Positions 17,574 to 27,041 of a stretch of 64,000 bases of DNA are shown piece by piece. The notes beneath the pieces were generated by a model, which worked only from the letters and a program-made list of their open reading frames with translations, ran no database searches and was not told the DNA's origin. A program made the position numbers and the translations under genes. Numbering within the stretch: the first letter of the stretch is position 1; every line of letters begins with the position of its first letter. Source of the stretch: Haloarcula halophila (GTDB lineage: Archaea; Halobacteriota; Halobacteria; Halobacteriales; Haloarculaceae); the NCBI RefSeq assembly GCF_029278565.1, contig NZ_CP119559.1, positions 682,001 to 746,000 on the forward strand. Direction: 5' to 3'.

Positions 17574-18707
17574 TCACCGCTTGTCGACCGGCGTCCACGT
17601 CCGGTCGGTCTCGCCGACGTACGTCGAGACCGGCCGGATCAACCGGTTGTCGGCGAGTTGTTCCAGACAGTGGGCCATCCAGCCGCCGGCACGGCCGATG
17701 GCGAACGTCGCCGTGAACAGGTCGCGGGGAATCCCGACGCCGTGGAGCAGTGCCGCAGTGTAGAACTCGACGTTGGTCGCCAACCGGTGGTCGGGCTTGT
17801 GGTCGGCCAACGCGTCGAGAGCGACCGACTCGAACGCTTCGACGGTGTCGTAGAACCCGTCGTCGTCGGTCCCGGCGTAGAACTGTCGGGCTGCCGCCGA
17901 GAGGACCGCGGCACGCGGATCGCGGACGCGGTAGACACGGTGGCCAAAGCCCATCAGTCGCTCGCCGGCGTCGAGACGGTCACGGACGTACCCCTCGGGA
18001 TCGCCGGAGTCGTGGACGGACTGGAGCATGTCCAGCACGGGACCGGGAGCGCCACCGTGAAGCGGTCCCTTGAGCGCTCCGACCGCGGCTGTCGCCGCCG
18101 AGACGAGGTCCGACTCCGTCGAGACGACCGTCCGTGCGGTGAACGTCGACGCGTTGAGGCCGTGGTCGATCACGGTCGTGAGATACGTCTCTATACCCCG
18201 GACCGCGTCGTCGCTCGGCCGCTCGCCCGTCAGCATGTACAGGTAGTTCGCGGCGTGGGACAGTTCCGGGTCGGGAGCGACGGGCGACTCGTCCTGCCGG
18301 TAGCGCCAGTAGGCGGCGACGATCGTGGGGACGACGGCAACGACGCGTTTGGCGGCTTCGCGGGAGTCGTCCGCGTCGGTGCCGAGACTGGCGGCCGCGA
18401 CGCCCATCCGGAGCGCGTCCATCGGTGCCACGCCGACCCCCGCTGCTGCGTCGAGGAGTGCTCGAACGGCGTCGTCGATAGCCCGGTAGTCGACAAGGGT
18501 CGGCTGGATCGTCGCCAGTCGGTCGGCCGTCGGGAGGTCCCCGTCCAGCAGCAGTGCGACGCTCTCTTCGTAGGTCGCGTTGGCGGCGAGTTCTTCGATC
18601 GGGTAGCCACGGACGACGATTTCACCGGCCTCACCGTCGACATCGCTCAGTTCCGTCTCCGCGACGGTGATCGACTCCAGACCGGGATCGAAGACCGAGG
18701 GTGACAC
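17574..18707 (-). CDS. Citrate synthase / 2-methylcitrate synthase paralogue
   Basis: Type II (377-residue) citrate synthase family enzyme that would join acetyl-CoA, or propionyl-CoA, with oxaloacetate. Both catalytic His contexts are present (L-K-G-P-L-H-G-G-A-P and G-F-G-H-R-V-Y-R). The third catalytic residue, Asp in the usual N-V-D-F-Y-S, is here Glu (T-N-V-E-F-Y-T, codon 17766-17768). Haloarchaea normally have another citrate synthase, so this copy may be the methylcitrate or a regulatory form. It converges with the DUF1405 gene, and valS ends 104 bp upstream on the same strand. The family call is firm; the substrate is not. Confidence 0.88.
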   Translation of the reverse strand: MSPSVFDPGLESITVAETELSDVDGEAGEIVVRGYPIEELAANATYEESVALLLDGDLPTADRLATIQPTLVDYRAIDDAVRALLDAAAGVGVAPMDALRMGVAAASLGTDADDSREAAKRVVAVVPTIVAAYWRYRQDESPVAPDPELSHAANYLYMLTGERPSDDAVRGIETYLTTVIDHGLNASTFTARTVVSTESDLVSAATAAVGALKGPLHGGAPGPVLDMLQSVHDSGDPEGYVRDRLDAGERLMGFGHRVYRVRDPRAAVLSAAARQFYAGTDDDGFYDTVEAFESVALDALADHKPDHRLATNVEFYTAALLHGVGIPRDLFTATFAIGRAGGWMAHCLEQLADNRLIRPVSTYVGETDRTWTPVDKR

Positions 18708-18811
18708 AGTGGGTACACCTCCAGCGCCCTCGGATTAGCCTTTTCGGCGGTAGAACCACGGTCCCGGTGCCGACGACCCGCCCATCCCGGGGACAGCCGG
18801 CCGCCGACTCC

Positions 18812-21526
18812 CTACTGGACGACGACGACCGCCGACTCGGTCTCGGTCATCTCGCCCTCGCCGGAGTAGGTCCGGGACTCCTCGATATCGAACATCTCTG
18901 CGCCGAGTTCGAACTCCCCGGCGACGACGAGTCGGTCGCCGTCGATCTCGTAATCGCCGGACTCGATGCCCGCGTCGATGTCGCCGACGCTGCTGCCGAA
19001 CTCCGGCCCGACCAGCGAGTAGTCCAGGTCGATCCCGCTGATCTCGGTCGTGATCTCCGGGGCCTCGTCGTAGGTCTCTAACCGATCGACGTGCATGGCC
19101 TCGGCGATGGCGTCCTCGAAGCCGGCGACGTGGCCGTACACCTCGACGGTGCCGAGGTCCGCGTTCAGCGCCAGCCCGTGTTCGGTCTTGTAGCGCCGCA
19201 GCGCCGAGACGACCTCCATCGCCGTCTCGCCGGCCGCCAGATCGGCCTCGTAGCCGGCGGCGACCGGCCAGTCGGTCGTGTGGACCGACCCGTCGTCCTC
19301 GGCGTAGAGGCGGTTCCACAGTTCCTCGGTGATGTGGGGCAGGAACGGCGCGAACAGTTTCAGGAAGGTCCGGTGTGCGCGGGCCAGCGTGTACTCCGTC
19401 GAGGGGTCACCGCCGCCCGAGAGGCGCTGTTTGGCGATCTCCAGGTAGTCGTCACAGAACGTGTTCCAGAAGAACGACCGCAGTTCGTTGCGGGCCTTCG
19501 AGAAGGCGTAGTCCTCGAACTTCTCGGTGACCGACTCGACGGTCGCGTCCAGTTCGGCCAGGAGCCAGCGGTCGACCGCCGAGAGTTCGGTCTGGTCGAC
19601 GTCGTCGACCGACTCGGCGGCCGGGGTCAGTTGATCGACCAGTCGGGAGGCGTTCCAGAGTTTCTGGAGGAGACGTTCGCCGGCCTCCAGATCGCCCTCC
19701 TTGTACGGGAAGTCGTCCCCGATGGAGGTTCCGGCGGCCCAGTAGCGGGCGGCGTCGACCGGGAAGTTCTCCAAGACCTCGCTTGGCGGGATGACGTTGC
19801 CCTTCGATTTGGACATTGCCTCGCGGTTCTCGTCTAAGACCATCCCGTTGATCATGACGTTCTCGAAGGGGACCTCGCCGGTGTGTTCGTAACACTTGAC
19901 GACGGTGTGGAACAGCCAGAATGAGATGATGTCGTGGCCCTGCGGGCGCAGATCGAAGGGGTACAGCTCCGACATCTCCATCTCGAAGGTCCCGTCAGTG
20001 ACCGCGAGTGCGCCGTCGCCCGTCGACCCGTCGGCGTGCCAGTCCCAGCCGGCGTTCACGAGCGGCGTCAGCGAGGAGGTCGCCCACGTGTCGAAGACGT
20101 CCTCTTCGGGGGTGAGCGTGTCGTGACCACAGTCCGGACAGCGATCGACCGGTGGGTCGTCCGAGAGCGGGTCGACTGGCAGTTGTTCGGGATCGGCGAG
20201 CACCGGGTCGCCACAGTCGTCGCAGTACCAGACCGGGATCGGGATACCGGAGTCACGCTGGCGGGAGATACACCAGTCCCACTCCAGCCCCTCGATCCAG
20301 TGCTGGTAGCGGCTGAACATCTTCTCGGGGAACCACTCCATGTCCCGACCCGCCTGCAGATACTCGTCTTTCTTGTCCAGCAGTTCGATGTACCACTGCT
20401 CGGTGACGAGGTACTCGACCTCGACGCCACAGCGCTCGTGGACCTGGACGGTGTGGTCGTGGTCGCGTGATTCCAGCAGGTAGCCGGCCTCGTCGAGGTC
20501 CTCGATGATCGCCTCGCGGGCCTCGGTGGTATGCATCCCCTCGTAGTCGCCGGCCACCTCGGTCATCGTCGCGGACTCGTCGATGGCCAAGCGGAGGTCC
20601 AGGTCGTGGGCCTGGTACCACTCGATGTCGTTCTGGTCGCCGAAGGTACAGCACATGACCAGCCCGCTACCGGTCTCCATGTCGACGCGTTCGTCGGCGA
20701 TGATCGGGACCTCCTGGTCGAACAGGGGGACCCGCGCGGTGCCGCCGACGAGATGTTGGTTCTCGTCGTCGTCGGGGTGGACGAACACCGACACGCAGGC
20801 CGGCAGCAGTTCGGGGCGAGTCGTCGAGATAGTGAACGTCTCGTCCTCGACCGGGCCGTCGGCGTCTTCGAGGAGGTCGAAGGCGATGTCGTTGAACTTG
20901 GTGTGTTTGTCCTCGTCTTCCTGTTCGACCTGAGAGATCGCCGTCTCGCAGTCCGGACACCAGATGGTCGGCGCGCGCTGGCGGTACTCGCGCCCCTTCT
21001 CGTAGAGGTCGAGGAAGGAAAGCTGCGAGACGCGCTGGACGTTCGGTGCGATGGTCTTGTAGGTGTTGTCCCAGTCGACAGAGATCGCGAGCGACTGGAC
21101 GTCCTCGGTGAACTCGTTCTCGTACCGGGTGCAGATCTCGCGGCACTTCTCCTGGAACTCCCGGCGCTCGAAGTCCTGGTGACGGATGTCGAGTTCCCGC
21201 TCGGTCAGCCGCTCAGAGGCGATACCGTTGTCGTCGTAGCCGAAGGGGAAGTAGACCGTATCGTCGGCCATCCGGTGGTACCGGGCGACGAAGTCCTGGA
21301 GCGTGAACTGATACAGATGCCCCATGTGGAGGTTGCCCGAGACCGTCGGCGGCGGCGTATCGATACTGAAGCGGGTGTCGGCGTCGCCGTCGTAGGCGTA
21401 CGTCTCGTCTGTGACCCACTGGTCCTGCCAGGCGGGTTCGACGGCTCCCGGGTCGTACTCCCCGTCGAGGCCGTCTGACTGTTCGGTCGTCGATTCGTCG
21501 GTCGGTGGGTCCTGTGTGTCACTCAT
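18812..21526 (-). CDS. valS: Valyl-tRNA synthetase
   Basis: Class I aminoacyl-tRNA synthetase charging tRNA-Val, with an editing domain that clears Thr-tRNA. The 904 residues have the HIGH signature as H-M-G-H at 67-70 (PTVSGNLHMGH), the KMSKS signature as M-S-K-S-K near residue 571, the CP1 editing domain between them and a C-terminal anticodon-binding domain. Paired Cys clusters (CPDCETAI; CDDCGDPV with CPDCGHD) look like zinc knuckles. The ATG at 21526 is preferred; the longer frame from 21664 adds a basic stretch not seen in the family. It stands alone and diverges from the kinase at 21810. Confidence 0.96.
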   Translation of the reverse strand: MSDTQDPPTDESTTEQSDGLDGEYDPGAVEPAWQDQWVTDETYAYDGDADTRFSIDTPPPTVSGNLHMGHLYQFTLQDFVARYHRMADDTVYFPFGYDDNGIASERLTERELDIRHQDFERREFQEKCREICTRYENEFTEDVQSLAISVDWDNTYKTIAPNVQRVSQLSFLDLYEKGREYRQRAPTIWCPDCETAISQVEQEDEDKHTKFNDIAFDLLEDADGPVEDETFTISTTRPELLPACVSVFVHPDDDENQHLVGGTARVPLFDQEVPIIADERVDMETGSGLVMCCTFGDQNDIEWYQAHDLDLRLAIDESATMTEVAGDYEGMHTTEAREAIIEDLDEAGYLLESRDHDHTVQVHERCGVEVEYLVTEQWYIELLDKKDEYLQAGRDMEWFPEKMFSRYQHWIEGLEWDWCISRQRDSGIPIPVWYCDDCGDPVLADPEQLPVDPLSDDPPVDRCPDCGHDTLTPEEDVFDTWATSSLTPLVNAGWDWHADGSTGDGALAVTDGTFEMEMSELYPFDLRPQGHDIISFWLFHTVVKCYEHTGEVPFENVMINGMVLDENREAMSKSKGNVIPPSEVLENFPVDAARYWAAGTSIGDDFPYKEGDLEAGERLLQKLWNASRLVDQLTPAAESVDDVDQTELSAVDRWLLAELDATVESVTEKFEDYAFSKARNELRSFFWNTFCDDYLEIAKQRLSGGGDPSTEYTLARAHRTFLKLFAPFLPHITEELWNRLYAEDDGSVHTTDWPVAAGYEADLAAGETAMEVVSALRRYKTEHGLALNADLGTVEVYGHVAGFEDAIAEAMHVDRLETYDEAPEITTEISGIDLDYSLVGPEFGSSVGDIDAGIESGDYEIDGDRLVVAGEFELGAEMFDIEESRTYSGEGEMTETESAVVVVQ

Positions 21527-21809
21527 TCTTAGCTGTGGCGGCGGTCGGTCGAAAACGGTGCGGGCGTCGAGCGGTGGAGTTAGTTGGGGCTGGACGCCCC
21601 TACTACGGGTACGAGAACGGACGGGATGGTGCCTCGACGCGCCATTAGGTGTACGGTAGCCCACCCACGGATTAACGACTTCGGTTTCTATCGGGAGCGA
21701 GTGTGGTCACTGTGGCCCGGCGGCCCTCCGTTACACGGAAACGTGCAGTTTCACGAACGGGTATCGCCCATTCCGAAATCGATTTGAGCCGTCGTTGCGA
21801 GATGTTCGT

Positions 21810-23741
21810 ATGGCTGATGGGCCGTTCTGGTCGCCGCCGGAGTGTGGGCAGCCGCGGGTTTGCTACGTCACCACAGCGGAGGACCGAGCGGTACCGAACG
21901 CGCTCGGGAGCGCGCAGGAGGATATCACCGTGGTTCAGGCGAGGTCCACAGCGGAAGTGTGTGACCGCATCCGGACCGAGTCCATCGACTGTGTCGTCAG
22001 CGAACACCACCCGCCCGAGGTCGACGCCGTGTCGCTGACCGAACGCGTCGGGGCTGTCGAACGGCCGCCACCAGTCGTCGTCTACCCCGCCGACGGCGAC
22101 GAGTCCCTGGCCACGCGAGTCCTGGCCGCCGGCGCGGACGACTACGTCCCCCAGGGCGGTCCCGACGGTGGTCAGGAAGTACTGCGTGACCGCGTCGTCG
22201 ATGTCTTGGAGAGCACACAGGCCTGCCGCCGGCACCGCTGGCGGGAACAGACACTGGAGGAACTCGTCGCCCAAAGCGACGACATCCTCTGGATGGTCTC
22301 GGCCGACTGGGACGACGTATACCTCATGAACGAGGCGTTCGAAGAACTGTGGGGCGTATCGACGGCGGCACTCGACGCCGGTGAAAGCAGTGTGCTCGAC
22401 GCCGTTCATCCGGCGGACAGAGAACGTGCCAGCGAGGCGATGGAGCAGCTATCGGCCGGCTCGCCGATCGATATCGAACTGCGGGTCAACCCCCAGGAGT
22501 CCTACGAACGGTGGGTCTGGGTGAAAGGACATCCAGTCACCGACGGCACCTGTGTCGAGCGCATCGTCGGGTTCTCGCGGGACATCTCCGACCGGAAGGC
22601 CCGGGAGCGTGAACTCCACGGGCAGAAGGAGAAGATCACGGCCCTCCACCGGGTCGGGACGACAATCGAGAACTGTGAGACCGCGAGTCGCGTCCACGAG
22701 AAGATCGTCACTGCTGCCGAGGAGATACTGGAGTTCGATGTCGCGATCGTCAACGAGGTTCAAGAGGACTGTCTCGTTCCGCAGGCCGTTTCGTCTCATC
22801 TGGACTCTGATAAGTACTACGGCCGTATCCCGGTCGACACGGAACAGAGCGACGCGGCGATGGCCTATCGGACTGGAGAGGCGATCGTCGTCGACGATAT
22901 CAGGACCCGGGACGTCAGGCCGGCTGACACGGCGTTCGTATCCTCGCTGACAGTTCCGTTCGGGGACGAGTTCGTCTTTCAGAGCGTCTCACAGGAGTCG
23001 GGTGCGTTCGACGAGGCCAGCCTCGAACTCGTCGAGTTGTTGTGTACGCAGGCACAGGCCAGGCTGAACCGGATCGAGACCGAACAGCGACTGCGCCAAC
23101 AGGCTGCCGAACTCGAACAGCAGAACGAGCGACTGGAGGAGTTCGCCAGCGTCGTCAGCCACGACCTCCGGAACCCCCTGAACGTCGCGACCGGTCGCCT
23201 CGAACTGGCACGACGGGACAACGACAGCGACCACCTGGCCGAGGTGGCGAACGCCCACGACCGGATGGAGGAACTCATCGACAACTTGCTGACGCTGGCA
23301 CAGGAAGCCCGGCAACTCTCGGAGATCGAGACGGTCTCGCTGGCTGAGACTGTCGAACGCTGCTGGCGGACCGTCGAGACGGCGGCGGCCACGCTCGACG
23401 TGGAGACGGCACTATCCGTTCGTGCAGACCGGACCAGACTGCGACAACTCCTGGAGAACCTCATCCGAAACAGCGTCGAGCACGGGGACGAACAGGTGAC
23501 AGTCACCGTCGGGACGCTGCCGGATCAGTCCGGCTTTTATCTAGCCGACGATGGGCCGGGAATCCCGGCAAGCGAGCGTGAAGACGTGTTCGAACCGGGC
23601 TACTCGACCGCGACGGACGGCACCGGGTTCGGGCTCGCAATCGCCAACCGGGTGGCCCAAGCCCACGGCTGGGACCTGTCCGTGACAGACGGGGCCGACG
23701 GCGGAGCACGGTTCGAGATCACGGGCGTCGAGACCGACTAG
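21810..23741 (+). CDS. PAS-GAF sensor histidine kinase with degenerate receiver
   Basis: Cytosolic kinase of 643 residues. The N-terminal 115 residues have a receiver-like fold pattern, but the phospho-acceptor Asp position reads V-V-S-E-H-H-P-P, so it is probably not phosphorylated. A PAS domain follows (about 150-275, ending RDISDRKARERE), then GAF (about 290-420), a short coiled coil, HisKA with V-V-S-H-D-L-R-N-P-L-N and a HATPase with E-N-L-I-R-N-S-V-E-H, D-D-G-P-G-I-P and G-T-G-F-G-L-A. The ATG at 21810 is chosen over a TTG at 21795. The gene converges with the CARF-like regulator, overlapping by 4 bp. Stimulus and target unknown. Confidence 0.87.
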   Translation: MADGPFWSPPECGQPRVCYVTTAEDRAVPNALGSAQEDITVVQARSTAEVCDRIRTESIDCVVSEHHPPEVDAVSLTERVGAVERPPPVVVYPADGDESLATRVLAAGADDYVPQGGPDGGQEVLRDRVVDVLESTQACRRHRWREQTLEELVAQSDDILWMVSADWDDVYLMNEAFEELWGVSTAALDAGESSVLDAVHPADRERASEAMEQLSAGSPIDIELRVNPQESYERWVWVKGHPVTDGTCVERIVGFSRDISDRKARERELHGQKEKITALHRVGTTIENCETASRVHEKIVTAAEEILEFDVAIVNEVQEDCLVPQAVSSHLDSDKYYGRIPVDTEQSDAAMAYRTGEAIVVDDIRTRDVRPADTAFVSSLTVPFGDEFVFQSVSQESGAFDEASLELVELLCTQAQARLNRIETEQRLRQQAAELEQQNERLEEFASVVSHDLRNPLNVATGRLELARRDNDSDHLAEVANAHDRMEELIDNLLTLAQEARQLSEIETVSLAETVERCWRTVETAAATLDVETALSVRADRTRLRQLLENLIRNSVEHGDEQVTVTVGTLPDQSGFYLADDGPGIPASEREDVFEPGYSTATDGTGFGLAIANRVAQAHGWDLSVTDGADGGARFEITGVETD

Positions 23742-24649
23742 CTCAGATCCGTCTCGGCGCGGTCCTCGGCGGAGTGTGCCCGCACCCACAGTTCGCCGAT
23801 CCGTGAGAGTCGCGTCCGGTAGGACTTGCCGTGATCCTCCTGTTCGATGTAGCCTTTCCCGCCGGGACCGAGGCGGTCGACGTTGTAGATGACCTTCGAG
23901 CGAAAGGAGTCGGTGTACTCCTCACCGAGATCCCGGGCCAGTTCTTGGGCGAGTTCGGAGACCGATTCGAACTCGCCGTGTTCGCCCAGCGTAAAGAGGA
24001 TGACCTCCTCGAACGGTTTGACGTTCGAGAACGAGGCGACGGGGAGTTCGACGATGTGGGAGCCGTCGATCTCCTTGGCACCGATGGTCGTCCCGCGCTC
24101 GTCGAACTCGTCGAGCAGATCCAGCGCGGTTTCGAGTCGCTCGTCGACACGGTCGTCGACCGTTTCGCCGGCCTGGATATCCTGGAGGAGATCGGCCTGC
24201 CGGCGGAGTTCCTCGGCCAGTTCCGTCTCTAAGTACTTCTCGGGAACCGTGTAGTAGGTGTGGATGCGGTCCCGGTCACCCTCGCGCTCGACCATGATGG
24301 AGTGGGCCGCCGTCGCGAAGGCAAAGGAGACCGTCCGGGGCATCGCGGAGACGTTGACCCACACTTCGCTGCCCGAGTCGAGTTCCGCGTTGATGAGTTC
24401 GAAGGCCTGTTCGAAGGCGTCGTCGTAGTCGTAGACGTCGGCGATGACGAACCGCTCGGTCTCGGCCCCCAGGAGGTTCTGGTAGTCTTTCTCCAGTTTC
24501 CGCGCGAGGTTGCGCGAGTACTCGACGTTGGCCTCGCTCCCGACGGCGCCTTCGAGCAGGATGACCCGATCGACGTCGAGTTGCTCGCGCACCAGCGGCG
24601 CGATGAGCCGGTCGTAGTCGAAGCCGACCGGGACGATGTGTGTGTGCAT
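23738..24649 (-). CDS. CARF-like domain regulator with winged helix (HFX_2341/DUF6293 type)
   Basis: 303 residues. The N-terminal part (1-140) is a Rossmann-like domain starting M-H-T-H-I-V-P-V-G-F-D-Y-D-R-L, with a W-V-N-V-S-A-M-P-R-T motif. That is the CARF pattern seen in Csa3 and in the haloarchaeal HFX_2341 family. After a helical linker, the C-terminal 110 residues form a winged helix (EEVILFTLGEHGEFESVSEL). CARF domains bind nucleotides such as cyclic oligoadenylates in CRISPR systems, but no CRISPR gene is in the window. The ATG at 24649 starts exactly at the conserved strand; the longer frame from 24814 is rejected. Ligand and target genes are unknown. Confidence 0.8.
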   Translation of the reverse strand: MHTHIVPVGFDYDRLIAPLVREQLDVDRVILLEGAVGSEANVEYSRNLARKLEKDYQNLLGAETERFVIADVYDYDDAFEQAFELINAELDSGSEVWVNVSAMPRTVSFAFATAAHSIMVEREGDRDRIHTYYTVPEKYLETELAEELRRQADLLQDIQAGETVDDRVDERLETALDLLDEFDERGTTIGAKEIDGSHIVELPVASFSNVKPFEEVILFTLGEHGEFESVSELAQELARDLGEEYTDSFRSKVIYNVDRLGPGGKGYIEQEDHGKSYRTRLSRIGELWVRAHSAEDRAETDLS

Positions 24650-24728
24650 ACGTGTCGGTCGACGCGCCGAACAAAAAAGGGCGTAGTTTGTCCGTGGCAG
24701 ATGCCGTCGTCGGCTCAGCCCCGGCGAC

Positions 24729-25139
24729 TCACAGACAGGAATCGTGAGCGGTCTCGCCGTCACCGTTCGGTCGCCGGCGCTGGCCCGCGACGATCGGTTC
24801 GCCACACTCGACACAGGTCAGGGAGCCCGCCGTGTCGTCGGCCACGACGGCGATGGTCTCGTCGGTGTCGTCGGACGCCGTAGCCGTGTCCGAACTATCG
24901 GTGCCGACGTCGACGCTCGCGTCCGTCTCGAAGTCGGTGTCGTCGGTCTCGTGGAGCGGTTCGACCGCGGGGCCGCTGTTCCCGGCCGCGGAGACGCCCA
25001 GAGCGACGGCACCGACCCCGGTCAGAACGCCGCGGAGTCGCTTCCCGCCACGGAGCGATCGGAGCGCGAGGATTCCCAGCCCCACGGCGAGCAGTACGCG
25101 GACGAGGCGACTTCGGTCGCCAGCGGTCTCAGTGTCCAT
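24729..25139 (-). CDS. Small membrane protein with C-terminal zinc-finger-like motif
   Basis: 136 residues. Two hydrophobic segments (LVRVLLAVGLGILAL and GVLTGVGAVALGVSAAG) are followed by a very acidic linker and a C-terminal C-V-E-C-G-E-P-I-V-A-G ... H-D-S-C knuckle that could bind zinc. The ATG at 25139 is chosen because upstream residues have no membrane or acidic character. It lies 73 bp downstream of the SSF transporter on the same strand. Function unknown. Confidence 0.65.
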   Translation of the reverse strand: MDTETAGDRSRLVRVLLAVGLGILALRSLRGGKRLRGVLTGVGAVALGVSAAGNSGPAVEPLHETDDTDFETDASVDVGTDSSDTATASDDTDETIAVVADDTAGSLTCVECGEPIVAGQRRRPNGDGETAHDSCL

Positions 25140-25212
25140 ACCTGAGTTCGGGAGCCCCACGCTCTTTAGTTTCACCCATCCGGACGGAGAAGTGACCGAC
25201 GACGTGAGGCCG

Positions 25213-26751
25213 TCAGTCGGCTTCGACACCGTCGACGCGATAGGCGGCCCGGTTCTCGGTGGACGCCGGCGTCGTCACGAGCGAGATACCGATAGTCAGG
25301 ACCGTCCCCAGGAGGATTCCGACGATTCCCGGCGTCCACCCGAGATACGTTCCGGGCAGCGAGAGCGAGAGGTCGACCAATCCGGCGCTCGCCTCGACCA
25401 CCGGGAAGACGTGCAGGATGTAGAAGACCTGACTCCCGAGGATACCCGCGTACATCCCGCGTCGGGTCGTCCCGCGCCAGTACAGTGCCAACGCGACCGG
25501 CATCGTCAGCTGTGCGAACCCGCTGAAGGCCGTGTCGCCGATCTGGACGAGCGTTCCGGGGGTGTAGAGGCTCGCGACGAACGACAGCGTCGCGAAGACG
25601 ACCACGCCCACGCGGGCGACGAGGGTCTCGTGTCCAGCACCGGTCGCGGCTCGCTCGCCGTCGGTTCCACCGGAGGAGCGGGTCAGCGGCCGGTAGATAT
25701 CGCGGGCGAGATACGACGAGCCGGACAGCAACATCGAGTCACTGGAGGACATCATCGCGGCCATCGCGCCGGCGATGACCAGCGCCGCGAACCACGTCGG
25801 CGTGTACTCCGCGAGCAGGGCCGGGACGACGTTGCTCCCCTCGGCCACCTCGACGCCCAGTCCCGCGGCCCAGGCACCGAGCATGAACGCCGGGACGAAC
25901 AACAACAGGACGAGCACGGGCCAGAGCGCGAACGTCCGCTTGAGGACCGTCTTGGAGCCGGCGGCGAAAAAGCGCTGGTTGATCTGGGGGAACATCGTCA
26001 CGCCGAAGGCGATGCTGACCGCCGTCGAGACGATGTACTGCCGGGTGTAGAGGCCGCCGCCCAGCGCCAGGAACTCGGGATTGGTCTCGGCGAGTAGTGC
26101 CGTCGCCCGGCCGGCACCACCGACCGACGAGAGGACCCACGCGACGGCGATCCAGACCAGCGAGAGCATGAACAACCCCTGGAGCGTGTCGGTCCAGGCG
26201 ACGCCGCGCATCCCCGAGACGGCGACGTAGAGGATCATGAAGAGGGTGATCCCGCCCGCACCGACCCAGAACGGGACCGCCCCGTCGGTCAGTCCGACCA
26301 GGGCCTGGCCGGCACCTTTCTGCTGGAGCATCACGTACGGGAACAGCCAGAGGAGACTCACACCGGCGACGAGGACCCGCAGCGGGGTCGAGCCGAACCG
26401 ATCGCCCAGCATCTCCCCCAGCGTGACGTAGCCGTGTCGCTTGCCGACGAGCCACTGTTTGTAGCCCAGGACGTACCAGAGGATCGCGAAGATGATCCCG
26501 TCCATCAGTCCCATCACCAGGATCCACTCGGGGCCGGCCGAGAACGCGAGGTTCGGCCCGCCGAAGAAGGTAAACGCCGACAGCAGCGTCGCGAAGGTGG
26601 TAAAGAGGAGGACGACGGTCCCGAGGGTCCGGCTGGCGAGATAGTAGTCCTCTGCGTTGCGGTCGGTCAGCCGGTAGGCGACGACCCCGACCGCCAGCGC
26701 CACCACCATGTACGCGCCGACGATGCCCAACTGGAGCGTGGTCTCAGCCAT
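25213..26751 (-). CDS. Sodium:solute symporter (SSF family)
   Basis: 512-residue permease with about thirteen hydrophobic segments, the LeuT-fold count for SSF transporters. The N-terminal signature (YRLTDRNAEDYYLASRTLG, then ATLLSAFTFFGGPN) and the GMRGVAWTDTLQG segment are typical. The Na2-site region A-A-M-M-S-S-S-D-S-M-L is present. Such carriers import organic acids, amino acids or pantothenate with Na+. The substrate cannot be told here, but pairing with a DUF3311 protein is typical of PanF/acetate-type carriers. The ATG at 26751 overlaps the stop of the DUF3311 gene by 8 bp, showing translational coupling. Confidence 0.92.
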   Translation of the reverse strand: MAETTLQLGIVGAYMVVALAVGVVAYRLTDRNAEDYYLASRTLGTVVLLFTTFATLLSAFTFFGGPNLAFSAGPEWILVMGLMDGIIFAILWYVLGYKQWLVGKRHGYVTLGEMLGDRFGSTPLRVLVAGVSLLWLFPYVMLQQKGAGQALVGLTDGAVPFWVGAGGITLFMILYVAVSGMRGVAWTDTLQGLFMLSLVWIAVAWVLSSVGGAGRATALLAETNPEFLALGGGLYTRQYIVSTAVSIAFGVTMFPQINQRFFAAGSKTVLKRTFALWPVLVLLLFVPAFMLGAWAAGLGVEVAEGSNVVPALLAEYTPTWFAALVIAGAMAAMMSSSDSMLLSGSSYLARDIYRPLTRSSGGTDGERAATGAGHETLVARVGVVVFATLSFVASLYTPGTLVQIGDTAFSGFAQLTMPVALALYWRGTTRRGMYAGILGSQVFYILHVFPVVEASAGLVDLSLSLPGTYLGWTPGIVGILLGTVLTIGISLVTTPASTENRAAYRVDGVEAD

Positions 26752-26962
26752 CGGCGGGCACCTCCTCGATACCCAAGCCCCAGGCGGTGCGTGCGAAGAC
26801 GGCGAAGACGACACTGGCGAGCCCCATCCACCCGATGTGCCACCACAGCCAGACCGGGAGGCCGGCGGCGACCAGCGAACTGTCCCAGAGGAACCACGGG
26901 ACAGCAAGCGCCATCAGTGCGAACGCGACGACTGCCCACCCGGCGGTGCGCACGTGTCTCAT
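26744..26962 (-). CDS. DUF3311 protein, small partner of the SSF symporter
   Basis: 72-residue protein with two membrane helices (VVAFALMALAVPWFLWD and WHIGWMGLASVVFAVFA). The W-P-W-F-L/L-P-V-W pattern fits DUF3311, whose genes commonly lie directly before SSF symporters. It overlaps the symporter gene by 8 bp, so it is the first gene of a two-gene operon and probably stabilises or modulates the carrier. Confidence 0.8.
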   Translation of the reverse strand: MRHVRTAGWAVVAFALMALAVPWFLWDSSLVAAGLPVWLWWHIGWMGLASVVFAVFARTAWGLGIEEVPADG

Positions 26963-27041
26963 GATTGTTGAACGAAGCTAGTTATCTCCCGTACAAATCA
27001 ATTTCGTTCCTTCGGTCGTCCTATCCGAAGAGAATTTGTCT

